From assembly GCA_023457875.1 (NCBI GenBank), contig JAEXBC010000455.1, positions 1 through 26,104 on the forward strand: a DNA stretch of 26,104 bases, in the 5' to 3' direction. The position numbers and the translations under genes were made by a program. This document shows positions 1-8,187 of this stretch, in pieces (the stretch's first letter is position 1; every line of letters begins with the position of its first letter). The notes below the pieces were generated by a model. The model did not search any database. It was not told the DNA's origin and saw only the letters and a program-made list of their open reading frames with translations. Source of the stretch: Bacillota bacterium. GTDB lineage: Bacteria > Bacillota > Clostridia > Lachnospirales > Cellulosilyticaceae.

Positions 1-344
1 CGAAACATATCTTAAAAATGAAAAGAGTCTATAGCCAAAAGCGCAAGCATCTTCTTGATGAATTAGAACGTCATTTTGCGGGAGAGTTTGAAATCAAAGG
101 CCATGCAGCAGGCCTTCATGTACGCGTTCATTTTTATAACGTGACTTTTACAGAAGAATTAGTGGAGAAAATTTATGCTAGCCATGTCAAAGTATATCCC
201 GTAGAAAAATTTGCACTAGAAAACTTCGGCTTACATACACATGAGATATTATTAGGTTATGCTCACTTGTCTTTAGCTGAAATGACAGAGGGCATTAAGG
301 TAATAAGCGCTGTCATTAATGACAACAAAACCAGCTTACTTTAA
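1..344 (+). CDS. MocR/PdxR-type GntR-aminotransferase regulator, C-terminal fragment (5' end outside window)
   Basis: The reading frame is open from the left edge, so the ATG at 18 is probably internal. The codons before it read K-H-I-L-K and run straight into MKRVYSQKRKHLL. This matches the 'HIxxMRxxYxxRRxxL' stretch near the C-terminus of the aminotransferase-like domain of MocR-family regulators. These proteins join a GntR winged helix to a fold-type I PLP domain and usually control pyridoxal or amino-acid genes. About 113 residues are visible, covering the small C-terminal subdomain. The DNA-binding part and the PLP lysine lie upstream and cannot be checked. A plain class I/II aminotransferase C-terminus is the alternative. 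A hairpin terminator follows directly. Confidence 0.7.
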   Translation, partial: KHILKMKRVYSQKRKHLLDELERHFAGEFEIKGHAAGLHVRVHFYNVTFTEELVEKIYASHVKVYPVEKFALENFGLHTHEILLGYAHLSLAEMTEGIKVISAVINDNKTSLL

Positions 345-361
345 AATAGAGTTAAATTGAG

Positions 362-397
362 AAAAATCCTCTTCTTCATATGGAGAGGGATTTTTTT
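362..397 (+). terminator. Rho-independent terminator after the MocR-like gene
   Basis: An arm at 362-372 (A-run, TCCTCT) pairs with 384-395 (AGAGGGA, T-run) with one bulged G, and the 3' arm ends in seven T. It lies 18 bases after the stop codon at 344. Confidence 0.75.
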
Positions 398-587
398 GCA
401 TTTACATAAACATACGGTATTTAAACATAGGACACTATTAGTAAGCACCATATGGAGGTAGCATGAGAATAATATATCTGAAGAGGCACACACTAAAATA
501 GGCTATGTTGATTCATCTAAAATACAGAGGATAAAAAATGGTAGGGCTACTATAATTTTTGTTTTTTGCGAAAAAAGTAGTGAAAAA
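398..587. other. Intergenic stretch with no supported gene
   Basis: This AT-rich spacer lies between the terminator at 362-397 and the SelO gene. It holds a 12-codon ORF at 463-501 behind a GGAGG. It also holds an overlapping open frame (about 465-593) in another register with no start codon. Neither resembles a known protein. I see no convincing promoter hexamer pair for the downstream gene, which must nevertheless start somewhere here. Confidence 0.5.
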
Positions 588-617
588 GGATAGAAGAAAG
601 GATAGAAGAAAGGAAAG
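588..617 (+). repeat. 12-bp tandem repeat forming the SelO ribosome-binding region
   Basis: GGATAGAAGAAA occurs at 588-599 and again at 600-611, followed by GGAAAG at 612-617. The purine-rich end (AAAGGAAAG) is the likely Shine-Dalgarno site for the ATG at 621. Changes in copy number would alter the leader but not the final SD-to-ATG distance. Confidence 0.7.
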
Positions 618-620
618 ATT

Positions 621-2246
621 ATGGCGCAGACAAAAGAAGAAAAAAAGGCAGAAATAAAAGCAGAGACAAAACCAGGAATAATAGAAAAAACAAAAGCAGA
701 AGCAACAACAGGAATAATAGAAGCAACAAAAGCAGAATCAATAACAGAAGAAGGGTTAACAACAGAAGTAAAAGAAGAAACTAAAGAAATAACTGAAATA
801 GGCTGGAAATTAGATCATAGTTATGCTCGCTTGCCGGAAACTTTTTTTACAAGGCTTAAGGCCACCCCTGTTCAATCACCAAAACTGGTGGTCCTTAATC
901 ATCCCTTAGCAAAGGAGCTAGGCTTAAATGCCAAAGCGCTAGAAACCAATCAGGGTGCTGCAATCCTTGCTGGAAATCAGATTCCAGAAGGTGCCATGCC
1001 ACTTGCACAGGCTTATGCAGGACATCAATTTGGATACTTTACTATGTTAGGTGATGGAAGAGCAGTATTACTTGGTGAGCAGCTTACACCTTCAGGTGAA
1101 CGGATTGATATTCAGCTCAAGGGGTCTGGCAGAACTCCTTACTCCAGAGGAGGAGACGGCAGGGCGGCACTTGGACCTATGCTAAGGGAGTATATCATTA
1201 GCGAAGCAATGTATGCACTTGGTATCCCTACCACCCGTAGCTTGGCTGTAGTTACAACTGGTGAGGTGGTATATCGCGAAAAGGAGGAAATAGGCGCCAT
1301 CTTAAGTCGTGTGGCAAGTAGCCATATACGTGTAGGCACCTTTCAATTTATTTCAAAATGGGGCAAAAAAGAGGAGCTTAAAGCCCTAGCTGATTACACC
1401 ATAGACAGGCATTATAAGGAGGGTACCTCTAAGGAAAATCCTTATTTGTTCTTGCTTCAAGAAGTCATCAAAAGGCAGGCGCAGCTCATTACCAAATGGC
1501 AGTTAGTAGGCTTTATTCATGGGGTAATGAACACAGATAACATGGCAATTAGCACAGAAACCATTGATTATGGCCCTTGTGCTTTTATGGATACCTATAG
1601 TCCAAAGACTGTATTTAGTAGTATTGACACGCGTGGTCGCTATGCCTATGGCAATCAAGCCTATATTGCTGCTTGGAATCTTGCAAGATTTGCCGAGACT
1701 TTATTGCCGCTATTGCATCCTGATGAGGCGCAAGCAATTCAGCTAGCAGAGCGTGAGGTTTCACACTTTGGCGAGATCCATCAGAGATATTGGCTAAAGG
1801 GAATGCGAGAAAAGCTAGGGCTGTTTAATGAGGAGGCACAGGACAGTGAACTCATTAATGAGCTACTTAACATGATGGAAAAATACCATGCCGACTATAC
1901 CAATACCTTTCTAGCATTAACCTTTGATAAGTTTGAGGAGGCAGCCTTATTTAAGACAAATGAGTTTATGAAGTGGCATGAAATGTGGCAGGCAAGGCTC
2001 AAAAGACAGCAGGAAACAAAAGAGGCCACCCATCAACTTATGAAGGAATCTAATCCAGCAATTATTCCCCGTAACCATCGTGTAGAAGAGGCATTGGAAG
2101 CAGCAGTGCAAAAGGGAGACTACAGTGTGATGGAAAGACTTTTAAACAGGCTTTCAAATCCCTATGCACATAGCCCTGAGCAAGCTGAATATGCCACAAT
2201 ACCAGAGCCTTCTAATAAGCCCTATAGAACCTTTTGTGGTACTTAA
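621..2246 (+). CDS. selO: Protein adenylyltransferase SelO (YdiU/UPF0061 family) with repetitive N-terminal extension
   Basis: SelO is a pseudokinase-fold enzyme that transfers AMP from ATP to Ser/Thr/Tyr of target proteins and is linked to oxidative stress. The 541-residue product contains the family's landmarks: LGDGRA (143-148), [17 protein letters not shown] (165-181), [10 protein letters not shown] (232-241), HGVMNTDN (300-307) and DYGP (316-319). By spacing, D306 and D316 correspond to the catalytic and metal-binding aspartates described for the Pseudomonas SelO structure. The C-terminus is FCGT, with Cys539 third from the end, where eukaryotic SelO carries selenocysteine. The core normally starts near [13 protein letters not shown] (residue 61). 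The first 60 residues are a Lys/Glu/Thr/Ala-rich extension with an internal repeat. It has no hydrophobic segment, so it is probably cytoplasmic. Confidence 0.92.
   Translation: MAQTKEEKKAEIKAETKPGIIEKTKAEATTGIIEATKAESITEEGLTTEVKEETKEITEIGWKLDHSYARLPETFFTRLKATPVQSPKLVVLNHPLAKELGLNAKALETNQGAAILAGNQIPEGAMPLAQAYAGHQFGYFTMLGDGRAVLLGEQLTPSGERIDIQLKGSGRTPYSRGGDGRAALGPMLREYIISEAMYALGIPTTRSLAVVTTGEVVYREKEEIGAILSRVASSHIRVGTFQFISKWGKKEELKALADYTIDRHYKEGTSKENPYLFLLQEVIKRQAQLITKWQLVGFIHGVMNTDNMAISTETIDYGPCAFMDTYSPKTVFSSIDTRGRYAYGNQAYIAAWNLARFAETLLPLLHPDEAQAIQLAEREVSHFGEIHQRYWLKGMREKLGLFNEEAQDSELINELLNMMEKYHADYTNTFLALTFDKFEEAALFKTNEFMKWHEMWQARLKRQQETKEATHQLMKESNPAIIPRNHRVEEALEAAVQKGDYSVMERLLNRLSNPYAHSPEQAEYATIPEPSNKPYRTFCGT
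661..755 (+). repeat. 36-bp tandem repeat inside the SelO 5' coding region
   Basis: Unit 1 is 661-696, unit 2 is 697-732, and a diverged third unit follows from 733. The shared block GGAATAATAGAA recurs 36 bases apart (675 and 711). In protein it gives the motif GIIE-x-TKAE with a 12-residue period, so the reading frame is kept whatever the copy number. Confidence 0.75.
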
Positions 2247-2326
2247 TAAAGAATCTACTTTCTATTAACTTTTTACCAATTCACTTCATATGATGTAGTA
2301 ATTTCATATAAAGGAGTAAATTGTAT

Positions 2327-3610
2327 ATGGATTTAGATCATTGGCATCACCCAAGTTCAAAAAGAGAAAAAGGCATTGGAGCAGATGTTTGTCCATTTTG
2401 CCATAATAAAATTACAGGCTACGTAGCATTATTTGAGGAAAATCCTGAGGATTTAAATAGGATTACCATGCGTCAGGGGCCACAGGATGTCAATCGGCTT
2501 ATGACACTTATTAATGAAAGGTTTCCTAATTATTATTCTGGGCTACAAAATTATGGTGTGCCCAGAGTTGTAATACGCAATATTTTTAGAAGTATTGTGG
2601 ACTACGTACTAAGTGAGAAGGATAAGTATTCTGGAAGCATTGATCAAATCACAAATAGGTTATTTAATGCCTATAAACAAGATAATCGAGTCATCTTAGC
2701 AACCTTAAGAGCCTTTGGAATAGCAGAAAACTTGTTAAATAGTTTAATAAGAAACATTATACATTTTATCTTAGAGAATGTGGCGCAACAATCCGATTCA
2801 AATTGGAGAAACTGGGAGGATCTTGGAGGCATATTGACTTCTAGCCCAGCGGTAGCCTCTTGGCAGCCTAATCGCTTAGATGTATTTGCAAGAGGTCAAA
2901 ACAATGCCTTGTGGCACAAGTGGTGGGATGGCTCAAGATGGAGTGACTGGGAGGACTTAGGAGGAATTCTCACCGCCGCTCCTAGCGCAGTTTCTTGGGG
3001 ACCTAATCGCATTGATGTTTTTGGAAGAGGACAAGACAATGCCTTATGGCATAAATGGTGGAACGGTTCAAGTTGGAGTGAATGGGAGAGTCTGGGAGGC
3101 GTATTAACTACAGCACCAGCAGTGGCATCTTCGGCTTCTGATCGCTTGGATGTATTTGCAAGGGGTCAAAATAATGCAATGTGGCATAAATGGTGGGACG
3201 GCTCCAAATGGAGTGACTGGGAAGATTTAGGAGGAAACCTTACCTCTGGACCTGGTGCAGTTTCTTGGGGGCCTAATCGCATTGATACCTTTGCTAGGGG
3301 TCGAAACAATAGTTTGTGGCATAAATGGTGGAACGGTTCAAGGTGGAGTGACTGGGAAGATCTGGGGGGAGGAAGTATAAGCTCCGAACCAGCAGCTGCA
3401 TCAACTGCCCCTAACCGACTTCAAGTTTTTGCACGTAGGGCAAATAACCAATTATATTTTAGAACATGGAATGGTTCAAATTGGAGCAATTGGCAATCCC
3501 TTGGCGGACAAATTACATCAGCACCTAGCGCAGTATCTTGGGGTACAAACCGCCTAGACGTTTTTGCAAGAGGTGAAAATGATCACCTCTGGCATATCTG
3601 GCGACCATAA
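2327..3610 (+). CDS. PLL-like beta-propeller (lectin-like) protein with unrecognised CPxC N-terminal domain
   Basis: The C-terminal two thirds are six tandem repeats of about 45 residues. The DLGG/SLGG motif recurs at about 166, 211, 256, 301, 346 and 392 of the 427-residue product. Each repeat has the pattern 'W-x-x-W-E-D-L-G-G ... P-A-x-x-S-W-x-x-N-R-I/L-D-V-F-A-R-G-x-N-N-x-L-W-H-K-W-W-x-G-S'. This is the signature of PLL/PHL-type propellers known from Photorhabdus sugar-binding lectins. The last blade lacks its outer strand, so the SNWRNWEDLGG segment at about 158 probably closes the ring. Residues 1-155 hold a single CPFC pair and a helical region that I do not recognise. There is no signal peptide or transmembrane segment. 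The start is ambiguous: TTG 2321 lies 4 bases after AAGGAG and ATG 2327 lies 10 bases after it; I prefer ATG. Carbohydrate binding is inferred. Confidence 0.8.
   Translation: MDLDHWHHPSSKREKGIGADVCPFCHNKITGYVALFEENPEDLNRITMRQGPQDVNRLMTLINERFPNYYSGLQNYGVPRVVIRNIFRSIVDYVLSEKDKYSGSIDQITNRLFNAYKQDNRVILATLRAFGIAENLLNSLIRNIIHFILENVAQQSDSNWRNWEDLGGILTSSPAVASWQPNRLDVFARGQNNALWHKWWDGSRWSDWEDLGGILTAAPSAVSWGPNRIDVFGRGQDNALWHKWWNGSSWSEWESLGGVLTTAPAVASSASDRLDVFARGQNNAMWHKWWDGSKWSDWEDLGGNLTSGPGAVSWGPNRIDTFARGRNNSLWHKWWNGSRWSDWEDLGGGSISSEPAAASTAPNRLQVFARRANNQLYFRTWNGSNWSNWQSLGGQITSAPSAVSWGTNRLDVFARGENDHLWHIWRP
2801..3607 (+). repeat. Six tandem ~135-bp coding repeats (propeller blades)
   Basis: The DNA repeats with a period of 135-138 bases. 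Some blocks are nearly identical, such as TGGCATAAATGGTGG at about 3047, 3182 and 3317 and GGAGTGACTGGGA before several units. Blade 5 is the most diverged at protein level (YFRTWNG instead of WHKWWNG). Confidence 0.85.
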
Positions 3611-3636
3611 GAAAAGCTACAAGTTTTATAAAACCT

Positions 3637-3678
3637 AAGCCGATAATAAATGGATGAACATTTGTTATCGGCTTTTTT
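3637..3678 (+). terminator. Rho-independent terminator after the propeller gene
   Basis: AAGCCGATAA (3637-3646) pairs perfectly with TTATCGGCTT (3665-3674), with further pairing inside the loop (AAATG/CATTT), and is followed by a T-run. Confidence 0.88.
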
Positions 3679-3866
3679 ATGCTATACGTCTTTAACTGTA
3701 CATCTGACAAGTTGTTCAAAATAACTAAAAAATATGATATGATTAATTTATTATGAATACAAAAAATACCAAGTAAACTCTCTATAATGGATTGAATGAT
3801 CAGTACGGCTAATAAATGATATAAGCTTCCATATGTATTTTATGAAAAGTTTCGGGGAGGGGCATG

Positions 3867-5492
3867 ATGTATAAGGTTTTTATTGTAGAAGATGAGATTG
3901 TAATCAGAGAAGGAATCAAGAATAATATTCATTGGGAAGAAGAGGGCTTTAAGCTTGTTGGAGATGAAAGTGATGGAGAACTGGCTTATCCGATGATTAT
4001 TAGGGAGCAGCCTGACATTTTGATTACAGATATAAAAATGCCTTTTATGGACGGTCTGGAGTTAAGTAAATTACTCAAAAAGGATATGCCCGATTTAAAA
4101 ATCATTATTATCAGTGGGTATAGTGATTTTGAGTATGCCCATCGTGCCATTGATATTGGGGTGTGTGAATATTTGCTTAAACCAGTAAATTCTTCAAAGC
4201 TCATGGTGGCGGTAAAAAATGCAGCTGCGGCAATTGATAAGGAACGGAAAGAAAAGCAGATATTAGAGCAGTATCAGCTTTTGGCTTATCAAAAACAGGA
4301 TGAGAAAAGAAAAGATTTTTTTAATGCTTTAGTGAGTGGGAAGATGTCTTTTTCACAGCTAAATGAACAGGAGGAGGAACTTGAAATCAACATGGTGGCA
4401 AGCTTCTTTTGCGTGGTATTATTTCAGATGAGAGCACAAGAGGATTTCTATGAATATTCCGATGAAATGGTGCAGTGCGAAGCAAATATGATCCATGAAC
4501 TTAGGAGATTACCTGATATAAAAATTTTTGAACGTGGCATGGATGGTTGGGCGTTTATCCTTTTGGGTGAGGATGAACTTAAGATTGATGCATTAACCCA
4601 GAAATTGTGTAGTGTACTAAGGGATATCTGCGGTGAGCGGGTACATTATTTTGGTGGAATTGGCAGGAGCGTTCATCGAATCCGTGACTTACAGCAGTCC
4701 TATCTTGATGCGAATAAAGCTTTTTCTCTACGTTATTTTGAGGCGTGGGATCAGTTTTTATCTTATGATGAGGTCAATAATATTAGATCTCAAATAGAAA
4801 ATCGCATTAATGTAAGTGAACTAGACCTTGAGAATTTGGATAGAAACCTACTGGAGGATTTCTTGAAAAGAGGCAGCATACACGATGTTGATGAGTTTGT
4901 GGAAAGCTATTTTTCTGGCTTTGGCTCAGATGCAGTAAACTCAACCCTTTTTAGGCATTACATTATCATGGATGGCTATTCTTCCATTATGAGATTTCTA
5001 AAAGTGCTTGAGTGCCCACAGGAGAAGATAGATAGCAATTTGATGCGTATGAATAGCAGTATTGGACAGCTTTCTAGCTTGGAGGAATGCAGCGCGTTCT
5101 ATAAATCCATCTTAAAGGAAGTCATTGAACTGAGAAATAAATGCAGTCGAAAAAAATATGACGGTCTTATTGAACAAGCCAAGGAGTACATAAAGTCACA
5201 ATTTATGATGTGCGATCTGACCTTAGATAAGGTTGCCTCCACGGTTAATGTCAGCCCTAATTATTTTAGTTCCCTTTTCAATCAGGAAACGGGGATGACC
5301 TTTATTGAATACCTAACAGATATCCGAATGGAGAAGGCAAAGGAATATCTAAGATGTTCGGGAAAAAAGATATCTGAGATTGGATTTTTGGTAGGCTACC
5401 AAGATTCACATTATTTTAGCTACATATTCAAAAAGACACAGAATTGTACACCGTCAGAGTACAGACTACAGGAAAAAGGGGAAGAGGGATGA
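3867..5492 (+). CDS. AraC-type two-component response regulator (YesN-like)
   Basis: This is the DNA-binding partner of the downstream kinase and probably activates the sugar-uptake genes. An N-terminal receiver domain (about 1-120) contains VEDE near residue 8, the phospho-acceptor Asp in ILITDIKMPFMDG (residue 55 from this start) and the conserved Lys in YLLKP (105). A long linker follows. The last 100 residues are an AraC double helix-turn-helix (LTLDKVASTVNVSPNYFSSL, then ISEIGFLVGYQDSHYFSYIFKK). About 541 residues is usual for YesN-type regulators. Two adjacent ATG codons (3864, 3867) follow GGGGAGGGG at 3854-3862; the second has the better spacing. The stop overlaps the kinase start (ATGA at 5489-5492), indicating translational coupling. 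Confidence 0.93.
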   Translation: MYKVFIVEDEIVIREGIKNNIHWEEEGFKLVGDESDGELAYPMIIREQPDILITDIKMPFMDGLELSKLLKKDMPDLKIIIISGYSDFEYAHRAIDIGVCEYLLKPVNSSKLMVAVKNAAAAIDKERKEKQILEQYQLLAYQKQDEKRKDFFNALVSGKMSFSQLNEQEEELEINMVASFFCVVLFQMRAQEDFYEYSDEMVQCEANMIHELRRLPDIKIFERGMDGWAFILLGEDELKIDALTQKLCSVLRDICGERVHYFGGIGRSVHRIRDLQQSYLDANKAFSLRYFEAWDQFLSYDEVNNIRSQIENRINVSELDLENLDRNLLEDFLKRGSIHDVDEFVESYFSGFGSDAVNSTLFRHYIIMDGYSSIMRFLKVLECPQEKIDSNLMRMNSSIGQLSSLEECSAFYKSILKEVIELRNKCSRKKYDGLIEQAKEYIKSQFMMCDLTLDKVASTVNVSPNYFSSLFNQETGMTFIEYLTDIRMEKAKEYLRCSGKKISEIGFLVGYQDSHYFSYIFKKTQNCTPSEYRLQEKGEEG

Positions 5493-6952
5493 ACACTGCA
5501 CAATCAAAACTAATCAAATACCCATTAAGGTTGAAGCTCTTTATGGTAGCAGCTGTTATTATCGTCCCCATGATTATTCTCTCGCTTTACCAGATTTTGG
5601 CGCTTCACAACTATAGTACAGCCTATGATCAGATTGTACGAAGGATCACTTTAGCCAATGATTATAACCTCAATTTTAAAGAGGAAATGGATGAAAGTAT
5701 GTATAAGATTGTGGTTGAGGCAGAAACCTTTGAATCCATCGATGAAAACAGCGATTTAAAAAATCCATACCAACTCATTAGAGCAGCAAGAACCAATTTC
5801 ACAAACCTGCAGAAGATCACATCAGGCAGGGAAAGTCTTGATTGGATTAAGCGTATTTTGCTTAATCTAGACACCTTAGAGGCTAGAATTAATGAAATAA
5901 GTGATAGCCTGAAGCAGACAGGTCACTATGAAATGAATCTTGAAATGCTGGAATCGGACATCTACATTTTAACAGAGCTGTTTCAAGAAGAAATCCAGTA
6001 TTACATTTATTATGAAACACAAAACTTTGAGGCAATCAGGCAGAATCTTAATGAGCAGGTGACAAGGGTAATCATGACAATGCTCGTGGCATTGTGCTCC
6101 ATTATTTTAGCCTCTGTGATTGTAAATATTCTTGTAACAGATAGTATTACAAAGCCCATCAAGGGATTATGCGATAAGGCGGCCATGGTGGCAAAGGGAG
6201 ACTTTACGACCCGAATAAGCTGTGAAAGTCATGATGAACTCTCCATATTATCCGATAGCTTTAACGATATGGCTTTTAAACTCGAACAGCAGGTAAAAAG
6301 TATTAAACTCGAGCAGGAAAACTTAAGGTATATGGAATCAAAGCTTCTACAAAGTCAGATTAATCCGCATTTTTTATATAACACATTAGATACCATTATC
6401 TGGCTGATAGAAGGAAATAAAAATAAAGAGGCGATTGACATTGTCATGTCCCTTTCTGAATTTTTTAGGATTGTTGTGAGTAAGGGAAGAGACCTTATTA
6501 CCATTCGTGAAGAGGAAATGCATATAAAAAGTTATCTTGAAATCCAGCAGTTACGCTATAAGGATATTTTAGATTATGAAATCAATATTCCTGAAGAACT
6601 ATATATCTATCAAATCTTGAAAATGACGCTTCAACCTCTTGTTGAAAATTCTCTATACCATGGCATAAAAATGCTAAGGGCAAGAGGAAAGATCACCGTA
6701 ACGGGAGAAATAGTGGGTGAGGACATCCATTTCCATGTGATAGATAATGGAATAGGAATGGATGAAGAAAGGTTAAATGCTTTAAGAAAAGAAGTAGAAA
6801 CGCCTGGTAGTGAGCAAAGTACAGGTTTTGGCCTTGCAAATGTTAATAAACGTATCAAATTAAATTATGGCAATAGGTATGGTCTAGTTATACAAAGCAA
6901 AAAAGGGGAAGGCACCCATATCATCATCAAAATTCCGGCAAGACTTGGTTAA
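5489..6952 (+). CDS. YesM-like sensor histidine kinase
   Basis: This is a membrane sensor kinase for the preceding regulator. The 487-residue product has transmembrane helix 1 (about 17-38), an extracellular domain of roughly 150 residues, helix 2 (about 193-215) and a HAMP linker (about 216-270). The His_kinase domain follows with the phospho-acceptor His294 in QINPHFLYNTLD, and then a GHKL ATPase domain: N-box LVENSLYHG (384-392), DNGIGM (419-424) and TGFGLANV (445-452). The ORF is open further upstream to 5444, but the ATG at 5489 has a GGGGAAGAGGG ribosome site directly before it and overlaps the regulator's stop, so I chose it. The extracellular domain is not one I recognise as a direct sugar binder, consistent with sensing through the binding protein encoded next. 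Confidence 0.93.
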   Translation: MNTAQSKLIKYPLRLKLFMVAAVIIVPMIILSLYQILALHNYSTAYDQIVRRITLANDYNLNFKEEMDESMYKIVVEAETFESIDENSDLKNPYQLIRAARTNFTNLQKITSGRESLDWIKRILLNLDTLEARINEISDSLKQTGHYEMNLEMLESDIYILTELFQEEIQYYIYYETQNFEAIRQNLNEQVTRVIMTMLVALCSIILASVIVNILVTDSITKPIKGLCDKAAMVAKGDFTTRISCESHDELSILSDSFNDMAFKLEQQVKSIKLEQENLRYMESKLLQSQINPHFLYNTLDTIIWLIEGNKNKEAIDIVMSLSEFFRIVVSKGRDLITIREEEMHIKSYLEIQQLRYKDILDYEINIPEELYIYQILKMTLQPLVENSLYHGIKMLRARGKITVTGEIVGEDIHFHVIDNGIGMDEERLNALRKEVETPGSEQSTGFGLANVNKRIKLNYGNRYGLVIQSKKGEGTHIIIKIPARLG

Positions 6953-6974
6953 AATGAATGAATTGAGGTAGGAT

Positions 6975-7997
6975 ATGAAAAAAAATCTTAAAATCATATT
7001 AGGTGTTTTTTTAATAGGTATATTAGCCTTTGGGGGCTATAGTCTAAGAACCCTTAAGAACCTTCAAGATAGTGAAGACCAAAGTGCAGAGGCCATGAAT
7101 TCTGATTTGATTATGGTTGGCTTTTCTCAGCTGGGTTCTGAATCTGATTGGCGTACAGCGAATACGAAATCTATTCAGAGCGCCTTCATTAAGCAAAATG
7201 GATTTTCATTGATTTATGCAAATGGAAGACAGAGTCAAGAAAATCAGATTAAGGATATAAGGCGTTTTATTTTTCAAGAGGTAGATTATATCGTTATTGC
7301 CCCAGTAACGGAAACAGGATGGGATACTGTACTTGCAGAAGCCAAGGAGGCAGGTATTCCCGTTATTATAGTGGACCGTATGATTGATACGGAGGATGAT
7401 AGCCTCTATGCTGCCTACGTGGGTACTGATAAATATGCAGAGGGCGTAAAGGCAGGGCGATGGCTGGAAAAATATATGGAACAGCAAAAAATCAAGGATA
7501 CCATTAATATTGTGGTTCTTGAGGGAACCTTAAATTCAAGTGCTCAAATTGGACGAACAAAGGGCTTTTTGGATATTGCACGTCATCATGAGAACTGGAA
7601 TATTCTTGCCCAAGAGAGCGGTGATTTTACCAAGGCAAAGGGAAAGGAAGTAATGGCGAAGTATTTAAAGGAATTTAAGGACATAGACTTTTTGGTTTCG
7701 CAAAACGATGATATGACCTTTGGTGCCATCGAGGCCATACAAGAAGCAGGACTTACATGTGGCGTAAAGGGTGAGATTAAGATCATTTCATTTGATGCGG
7801 TGTCTGAGGCTTTTGATAGGATGGAAGAAGGATTAATTAATGTAGATGTGGAATGTAACCCGCTGCAGGGAGAGATGATTGCAACAATTATAGAACGTAT
7901 AGAAAAAGGGGAGAAGTTTCCTAAGATATCTTATGTGACGGGAAAGGTGTTTGAAGCGCAAAATGCCGCAGAAGAACGTATTGGACGAAACTACTAG
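6975..7997 (+). CDS. Membrane-anchored YtfQ-like periplasmic sugar-binding protein (probable sensory subunit)
   Basis: This is a Peripla_BP_4 sugar-binding fold of 340 residues. The stretches GFSQLGSESDWRTANTKS, ENQIKDIRRF, IAPVTETGWDTVL and ESGDFTKAKGKEVM closely follow E. coli YtfQ, the galactofuranose-binding protein, as I recall it. The N-terminus (MKKNLKIILGVFLIGILAFGG) is one hydrophobic helix with no lipobox cysteine and no clear cleavage site, so it is probably a signal anchor. The gene starts 22 bases after the kinase stop, behind GAGGTAGG, and is separated by 190 bases from the transporter genes, which have their own lipoprotein binding protein. I infer that it presents bound sugar to the YesM-like kinase rather than feeding the permease. 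It could instead be a second transport binding protein. Confidence 0.85.
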   Translation: MKKNLKIILGVFLIGILAFGGYSLRTLKNLQDSEDQSAEAMNSDLIMVGFSQLGSESDWRTANTKSIQSAFIKQNGFSLIYANGRQSQENQIKDIRRFIFQEVDYIVIAPVTETGWDTVLAEAKEAGIPVIIVDRMIDTEDDSLYAAYVGTDKYAEGVKAGRWLEKYMEQQKIKDTINIVVLEGTLNSSAQIGRTKGFLDIARHHENWNILAQESGDFTKAKGKEVMAKYLKEFKDIDFLVSQNDDMTFGAIEAIQEAGLTCGVKGEIKIISFDAVSEAFDRMEEGLINVDVECNPLQGEMIATIIERIEKGEKFPKISYVTGKVFEAQNAAEERIGRNY

Positions 7998-8187
7998 ATT
8001 TCCAGCTTAAAAAAACAAACCTATTTCGTAAAAATTTTAACCGAAATTAAATTAAAAACAAAATTGAGTAAAAAAAACTACAAAAGCAAGAAGAATGTCT
8101 GTATTTATAAAAGTAATAATTTACTATACTTATCTTATACATAAATAGCTCACTAGTTTGGGCTAAAAATGGTAGGAGGAGATATTC
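7998..8187 (+). promoter_or_regulatory. Regulatory region ahead of the transport operon
   Basis: This 190-base AT-rich gap separates the sensing genes from the transport genes. It holds an inverted repeat (8023-8047) and a TATACT -10-like hexamer at 8125-8130 without a recognisable -35. That arrangement would fit an activator-dependent promoter. A strong ribosome site (GTAGGAGGAGAT, about 8171-8182) precedes the ATG at 8188. Confidence 0.4.
8023..8047. promoter_or_regulatory. Inverted repeat ATTTCG-N13-CGAAAT, candidate operator
   Basis: ATTTCG (8023-8028) and CGAAAT (8042-8047) are perfect inverted copies around a central AAAATTTT. It lies about 140 bases before the binding-protein start and upstream of the possible -10, where an AraC-type activator would bind. 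The link to the regulator at 3867-5492 is inference. Confidence 0.35.

Noticed and set aside
463..501. 12-codon ORF behind GGAGG, as a leader peptide or small gene
   Set aside because: It is too short, has no regulatory codon run and no terminator/antiterminator pair after it, and the next gene is 120 bases away.
465..593. Open frame reading ...KIQRIKNGRATIIFVF..., as a gene remnant
   Set aside because: It has no start codon, is about 40 residues long, and I could not link it to any family.
3712..3743. Promoter TTGTTC ... TATGAT for the two-component genes
   Set aside because: The spacing is 15 or 20 bases, neither acceptable. A promoter must exist in 3679-3863 but I cannot place it.
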